A model generated the notes under the pieces. It was given only the letters and a program-made list of their open reading frames with translations, was not told the origin of the DNA and ran no database searches. Position numbers and translations under genes: made by a program. From assembly GCA_937944975.1 (NCBI GenBank), contig CALEBF010000014.1, positions 1-64,000 of the forward strand: DNA of 64,000 nt. Reading direction: 5' to 3'. Positions 59,694 to 64,000 of the stretch are shown one piece after another (the first letter of the stretch is position 1; every line of letters starts with the position of its first letter). This DNA is from an uncultured Mycoplasmatota bacterium (GTDB lineage Bacteria > Bacillota_I > Bacilli_A > RF39 > UBA660).

Positions 59694-62269
59694 TGAAATT
59701 ATTATATAAAGATGCAATTCTAAAAATTAAAGAGTCCTTTGGAAGATTTTTATCAGTTTTACTAATTGTAGCGTTAGGAGTAGGTTTTTTTGCTGGGCTT
59801 AGAGAAGCAACACCTGACATGTTTTATACTTTGGATCATTATTATGATGAACATAACTTAATGGACTTTAAGATAGTAAGTACTGCTGGTCTTACTGAGG
59901 ATGATGTCCATTCCTTGAAAGAACTAGAACATGTGGAAAAAGTGGTACCAAGTTATTCTATCGATGCATTAGAAGATGGGAATGCAGTAAGAATACATTC
60001 TCTTGAAGACGATATAAATCAAGTGGAATTAATAGATGGTAGAATGCCGAAAGCAAAGAATGAATGCCTCGCAGATAGTAAGCATTATAAAGTTGGAGAC
60101 ACTATCACATTAGACTCAGAAAGTGTAGCGGATCAATTAGAAGAGACGGAATATCATGTAGTAGGAACAGTAGATTCTGTCTTATATATAGGAGTTGAAA
60201 AAGGAATTTCCACAGTTGGAAATGGGAAGTTAAATTCTTTTCTGTTTGTTCCGAAAGAAAACTTTAAAACACCATACTATACGGAAGTATATTTAACAGC
60301 AAAAAATACAAAAGAAAAAGAATCTTATTCGAATGCGTATGAGGAAGAAAGAGAATATTTAAATCAAGAGCTTTTAGAATTGAAACCGATTCGAGAGACA
60401 AAACGATATGAAGAGTTGAAGGAACAAGCGGCGAGCCAGATCTTGTTATTAGAACAATCGATCGCATCACAAAGACAAAAAGTTACGGAAATGGCGCAAT
60501 ATGGTATTCGCCCATCTCAAGCAGAAAGAGAAATTTGGAATCAACAAATTCAGTTGATGGAAGAGCAAGTGACACTTGCAAAACAAGAATTAGAAACGCT
60601 ACCAAAACCGGAATGGTATTTATTAGACCGTACGGATCAAACAGGATATACGGCACTTCGTGATGATATAAAAAAAGTAGATGCCATCGCACAGATTTTC
60701 CCGGTGTTTTTCATACTCGTAGCAGCATTGATGTGTTTTAACACAATGACACGTATGATCGAAGAAGAGAGAACACAAATTGGAATTTTATCTTCTCTCG
60801 GGTATAGTCGTTTAAAAATTATTCACAGTTATATTTTCTATGTTTTGATTGCAACTATTTTAGGGGTTACGATTGGATTATCGGTAGGATATACGACGAT
60901 CCCGAATATTATTTACGATATTTATCACACGAATTATATTTTGCCTGATTTAATTGTTCAGGTAAAATGGGGTCCATTTGCTCTGATTGTTGGAATTACA
61001 ATTTTACTAATGTGTGTTGTAACGATATTTGCAGTTATGAAAGAATTAAGCGAAAAACCAGCTGTTTTACTTCGACCAAAAGCACCTAAGATGGGAAAGC
61101 AAGTGCTATTAGAACGTATTCCCATTTTATGGAAACACTTTACCTTTACATGGAAGGTTACGAGTAGAAATATATTCCGCTATAAAAAACGTGTTTTTAT
61201 GACGATCATTGGCATTTTAGGATGTACAGCATTACTTCTAACTGGCTTTGGCCTTAGAGATGATATCAACAGATTAGGCAATTTACAATATGGACAGTTA
61301 ATTCATTACGATGCGATTATAGGTTTAAAAACACAGGCGACAACGATTGAACCAGAATTACAACAAGTGTTAACTAAATCAAAAGTCGAAAAGACGATTC
61401 CATTGTATCAAGAAACTATGAAGTTTTACGCAGGAGAAGAAAATCACGATGTATACATGATGGCGATGCCAAGTGATGGAAAGATTTCTGATTTTATTAC
61501 ACTTCGATCACAAGAGGATCAAGAAGAAGTAGAACTGAAAGATGATGGCGTTGTGATTACAGCGAAGATGGCACAATTGTTGGGTGCAGAAAAAGATGGA
61601 TTTATCAAGGTGCGCAATAGTCAGAATGAACTGTTTGTGCTACATGTAACAGATATCGTTGAAAATTATACTATGCATTACATTTATATGAATGAAGTAT
61701 ATTACCGAGAAACTTTTGGATCTGATATGGAGTACAATGTCGTTATGACAAAGGGCTTAGATGTAAAGGAAGACGCATTTGCACAAGATTTAATCGATAG
61801 TGGGACAGTCACTTCCGTCAACTTTACAAGTGACAATACAGCGCTTTTCGATCGGATGGTGGATGGTCTCAATCAGATCATATATTTGATTATTATTGCT
61901 GCATCACTACTTGCGTTTGTCGTATTATACAATTTGACTGCAATTAATATCATGGAGAGAATGAGAGAGATTGCAACATTGAAAGTACTTGGTTTTTACG
62001 ACAAAGAGGTGTCAAGTTATGTATATCGAGAGACATTTTTGTTGACAGTGCTTGGAAGTTTAATTGGACTTGTAGTTGGAATTGCTTTGCACCGATATGT
62101 GATGCTAGTTGCGGAGACAGATGATATTATGTTTTTAAAACTGATCGAGCCACTTAGTTATCTTTACGCTTTTGTGATTACGATACTGTTGAGTGCGGTC
62201 ATTCAAATATTTACGTATTTTAAATTGAAAAAGATCGATATGATTTCATCTTTGAAGTCAGTAGAATAA
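59693..62269 (+). CDS. FtsX-like/MacB-type ABC permease
   Basis: This 858-residue permease has an N-terminal helix (~14-35), a large outside domain with a long coiled coil (~195-305), three helices (~325-470), a second outside domain and three C-terminal helices (~720-855). The two FtsX domains with four-helix sets (DDxxRLGNLQYG region and TAINIMERMREIATLKVLGF) match the double FtsX arrangement of exporters for antimicrobial peptides or lipoproteins. The ATG at 59693 overlaps the ATPase stop. Substrate unknown. Confidence 0.88.
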   Translation: MKLLYKDAILKIKESFGRFLSVLLIVALGVGFFAGLREATPDMFYTLDHYYDEHNLMDFKIVSTAGLTEDDVHSLKELEHVEKVVPSYSIDALEDGNAVRIHSLEDDINQVELIDGRMPKAKNECLADSKHYKVGDTITLDSESVADQLEETEYHVVGTVDSVLYIGVEKGISTVGNGKLNSFLFVPKENFKTPYYTEVYLTAKNTKEKESYSNAYEEEREYLNQELLELKPIRETKRYEELKEQAASQILLLEQSIASQRQKVTEMAQYGIRPSQAEREIWNQQIQLMEEQVTLAKQELETLPKPEWYLLDRTDQTGYTALRDDIKKVDAIAQIFPVFFILVAALMCFNTMTRMIEEERTQIGILSSLGYSRLKIIHSYIFYVLIATILGVTIGLSVGYTTIPNIIYDIYHTNYILPDLIVQVKWGPFALIVGITILLMCVVTIFAVMKELSEKPAVLLRPKAPKMGKQVLLERIPILWKHFTFTWKVTSRNIFRYKKRVFMTIIGILGCTALLLTGFGLRDDINRLGNLQYGQLIHYDAIIGLKTQATTIEPELQQVLTKSKVEKTIPLYQETMKFYAGEENHDVYMMAMPSDGKISDFITLRSQEDQEEVELKDDGVVITAKMAQLLGAEKDGFIKVRNSQNELFVLHVTDIVENYTMHYIYMNEVYYRETFGSDMEYNVVMTKGLDVKEDAFAQDLIDSGTVTSVNFTSDNTALFDRMVDGLNQIIYLIIIAASLLAFVVLYNLTAINIMERMREIATLKVLGFYDKEVSSYVYRETFLLTVLGSLIGLVVGIALHRYVMLVAETDDIMFLKLIEPLSYLYAFVITILLSAVIQIFTYFKLKKIDMISSLKSVE

Positions 62270-62328
62270 CAGTTGATCATAGGAAAAAATTCTATGCATA
62301 TAATATAGTGTATCTAGCAATAGATATG

Positions 62329-62361
62329 AGGGGAACTCGTAGTGTTACGGTTTCCTTTTTT
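62329..62361 (+). terminator. Terminator after the ABC operon
   Basis: AGGGGAAC / GTTTCCTT with wobble pairs and T run. Confidence 0.5.
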
Positions 62362-62463
62362 TGTCTAAAATTTCCAGTGTAAAGTGATGTGTAAGCACGA
62401 GCTGTTCCCTATACTTTGACGACATATTTTGATATAATATTGTAAAAGAATAGGAGGAATAGA

Positions 62464-64000
62464 ATGAAGAAAATATTAAACATCGTACTAACGTGTACTA
62501 TATTATTTTCATGCTTTATTCCACCTTTTGAATATCGTGAAGTAAAAGCGGCAAACATAGATGTTTACGGAATTGTCAATTTCAAAGCTGGGGGATGTCG
62601 CGTGATAGAATATACCGACGTCAATTCTGGGAAAGCAGGTTATTTGAATTCTTGTAGTGCTGCCGATGGTGCTTATCTTGGAACTGATAGTTTAGGAAGG
62701 TATATTTTTAAAGTTGCTGGTGTTGCTGGAGTTTTAAATAGCAATGACGGAACGACCGTGGAGCCATTTTATTTGCCAAATGGGCAAGAAAATACGAAAT
62801 TATATAATTCTTTTTATCGAAAAGAAAACGGACTGTTAAAACATTATATCAATGTCGATACGACGGAGTATTATGGATACGACACAATTACGCTTGGAAT
62901 CGAAGATGTCGGATTACAGGAAAATTTCGTTTATTATAGTTACGACGGACATTATTTCTATACGGATTTTAGAGCGATGATTAACGATTACGTGAATGGT
63001 GGTTACGCACATTCAGTAAATCCTAACAATCCATATTATAATTATTATCAATATATTTCACATCGCAGTATTAGTAATCACTCTGTTGATAACATGAAAG
63101 ATTATATTCAATCGATGTATAGTAAAAAGCCAACTTCGTTTGTCGATACAGATGGAAATGGAATTCATGATTATGCGAATGAATCTCAATTATACGGCGA
63201 AGAATTATCATTTATGGAAAGTCAAAATATCTATGGAGCAACAGCATATTTGATGTATGGAGTTGCTAGTAACGAGAGCGCTGGTGGGCGTAGTAAAATG
63301 TCGATTAATCGAAATAACTTATTTGGACACGCAGCTTATGATGGAAACACTTCTGCTGCTGCAGTATACGCTTCTCCATCTCAAAGTATTTTGACACACG
63401 CTAAAAGATTTGTCTCTGAAGGGTATTTAGATCCATGTGATGGTAAGGCGATCGGAAATAATGGATATCAAGCAAATTTGTGTGGTAATGGAAGATATAA
63501 TGGATCTCACCTTGGTGATAAAGCAAGTGGATTAAATGTAAAATACGCTTCTGATCCTTATTGGGGAGAAAAAGCTGCAGCAAATTATTATCAAGCAGAT
63601 GCGAAAAATTCATTGAAGGATTATAAAAAATATACGATAGGAATTAAGGGAAACAATGTTAGTTATCCTGTTTATAAAGAAGCTGATCCAAGTTCAACAG
63701 TATTATATTGGACAGGATCTGTGGTCAATTATCCATTTTTAATTCTAGAAATAGTTACAGGCCCTGTGATGAATGGAAGCAATGTATGGTACAAAATTCA
63801 AACAGATCCAACGTTGAGTAGTGATAGAACAAGGATCATTCAGGATCTTGGAAGTTATGACCACAATAATAATTATGCATATGTTCATTCAAGTGCGATA
63901 CACGTATTAAAACCAGGAACACAAGCACCAAAGAATAGATATCGTATCACATTCGATCCTGCTGGAGGAACTTGGTCCATCGATCAGTCAACAGGAGTAA
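62464..64000 (+). CDS. Secreted glucosaminidase (GH73-type), incomplete at window end
   Basis: At least 512 residues are coded, and the frame continues past 64000. A signal peptide (MKKILNIVLTCTILFSCFIP... cleaved near AANID) is followed by a ~210-residue N-region and a glucosaminidase domain (~240-360): ATAYLMYGVASNESAGGRSK holds the catalytic Glu, then INRNNLFGHAAYDG. A SH3-like part follows, and the last visible residues ITFDPAGGTWS begin an InlB-type B-repeat, a beta-grasp surface repeat. GGAGGAAT precedes the ATG. An autolysin that cleaves N-acetylglucosamine bonds of peptidoglycan is the best reading. Confidence 0.85.
   Translation, partial: MKKILNIVLTCTILFSCFIPPFEYREVKAANIDVYGIVNFKAGGCRVIEYTDVNSGKAGYLNSCSAADGAYLGTDSLGRYIFKVAGVAGVLNSNDGTTVEPFYLPNGQENTKLYNSFYRKENGLLKHYINVDTTEYYGYDTITLGIEDVGLQENFVYYSYDGHYFYTDFRAMINDYVNGGYAHSVNPNNPYYNYYQYISHRSISNHSVDNMKDYIQSMYSKKPTSFVDTDGNGIHDYANESQLYGEELSFMESQNIYGATAYLMYGVASNESAGGRSKMSINRNNLFGHAAYDGNTSAAAVYASPSQSILTHAKRFVSEGYLDPCDGKAIGNNGYQANLCGNGRYNGSHLGDKASGLNVKYASDPYWGEKAAANYYQADAKNSLKDYKKYTIGIKGNNVSYPVYKEADPSSTVLYWTGSVVNYPFLILEIVTGPVMNGSNVWYKIQTDPTLSSDRTRIIQDLGSYDHNNNYAYVHSSAIHVLKPGTQAPKNRYRITFDPAGGTWSIDQSTGV

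Overview
The window looks like a low-GC, endospore-forming member of class Bacilli, probably a gut lineage near Erysipelotrichia/RF39 rather than Bacillus itself. The evidence is the AT-rich base composition, the RNA polymerase delta subunit (rpoE), the spore-coat protein GerQ, a gerA/K-type germinant receptor operon, the dacB-spmA-spmB-rluB block, a T-box in front of asnS, and ywiB-argS-rpoE synteny. TGA is used as a normal stop codon, so this is not a Mycoplasma-code genome. The genus assignment is inference. The first ~1.19 kb (a 5' fragment of hisZ and a YjjG-type HAD phosphatase) is visibly more GC-rich than the rest. The tRNA-Lys gene at the change has an acceptor stem whose two halves do not pair, so a chimeric contig or a transfer junction is likely.

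Layout. 0-1.2 kb: divergent hisZ and HAD gene around a perfect 32-bp palindrome. 1.27-3.7 kb: nine tRNA genes around one membrane-anchored protein. 3.7-13 kb: small lipoprotein and membrane proteins, YfhO-type membrane protein, PdaA-like polysaccharide deacetylase, tRNA-Ala, DppA aminopeptidase, TPR glycosyltransferase. 13-24 kb: T-box/asnS, a lone pseudopilin, dacB-spmA-spmB-rluB, ferredoxin, and a three-gene germinant receptor on the minus strand. 24-31 kb: RNA methyltransferase, IMPase, NagZ-like hydrolase, a candidate small RNA, RluD-type synthase, and an ArsC/Spx-like, deoxyinosine glycosylase, mutY operon. 31-37 kb: clpC and several small unrecognised genes, ASCH protein. 37-45 kb: class A PBP, ywiB-argS-rpoE, HU, CCA-adding enzyme, dnaD-nth, lemA, gerQ. 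45-49 kb: ABC exporter, pduL, DUF1450. 49-54.3 kb: a complete trans-translation locus, rnr-smpB-rnr2-ssrA. 54.3-58.9 kb: an accessory stretch directly after ssrA, holding a Cys-His-Asp protein, an NDP kinase with a ~190-residue unknown C-terminal extension, a zincin, an orphan VirD4-like ATPase and a frame-shifted AraC gene. 59-64 kb: LolD/FtsX-type ABC transporter and a secreted glucosaminidase that runs off the edge.

How the genes fit together. The sporulation and germination genes (pdaA-like, dacB, spmA/B, gerKA/KC/KB-like, gerQ) form a coherent set for cortex maturation, coat and germinant sensing. MutY, Nth and the deoxyinosine glycosylase give three base-excision functions. rnr/smpB/ssrA give ribosome rescue. 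The most unusual material is the post-ssrA stretch, the split AraC gene at a canonical -1 slippery heptamer, and the mosaic left edge. No CRISPR array, prophage, transposase or rRNA operon was seen.
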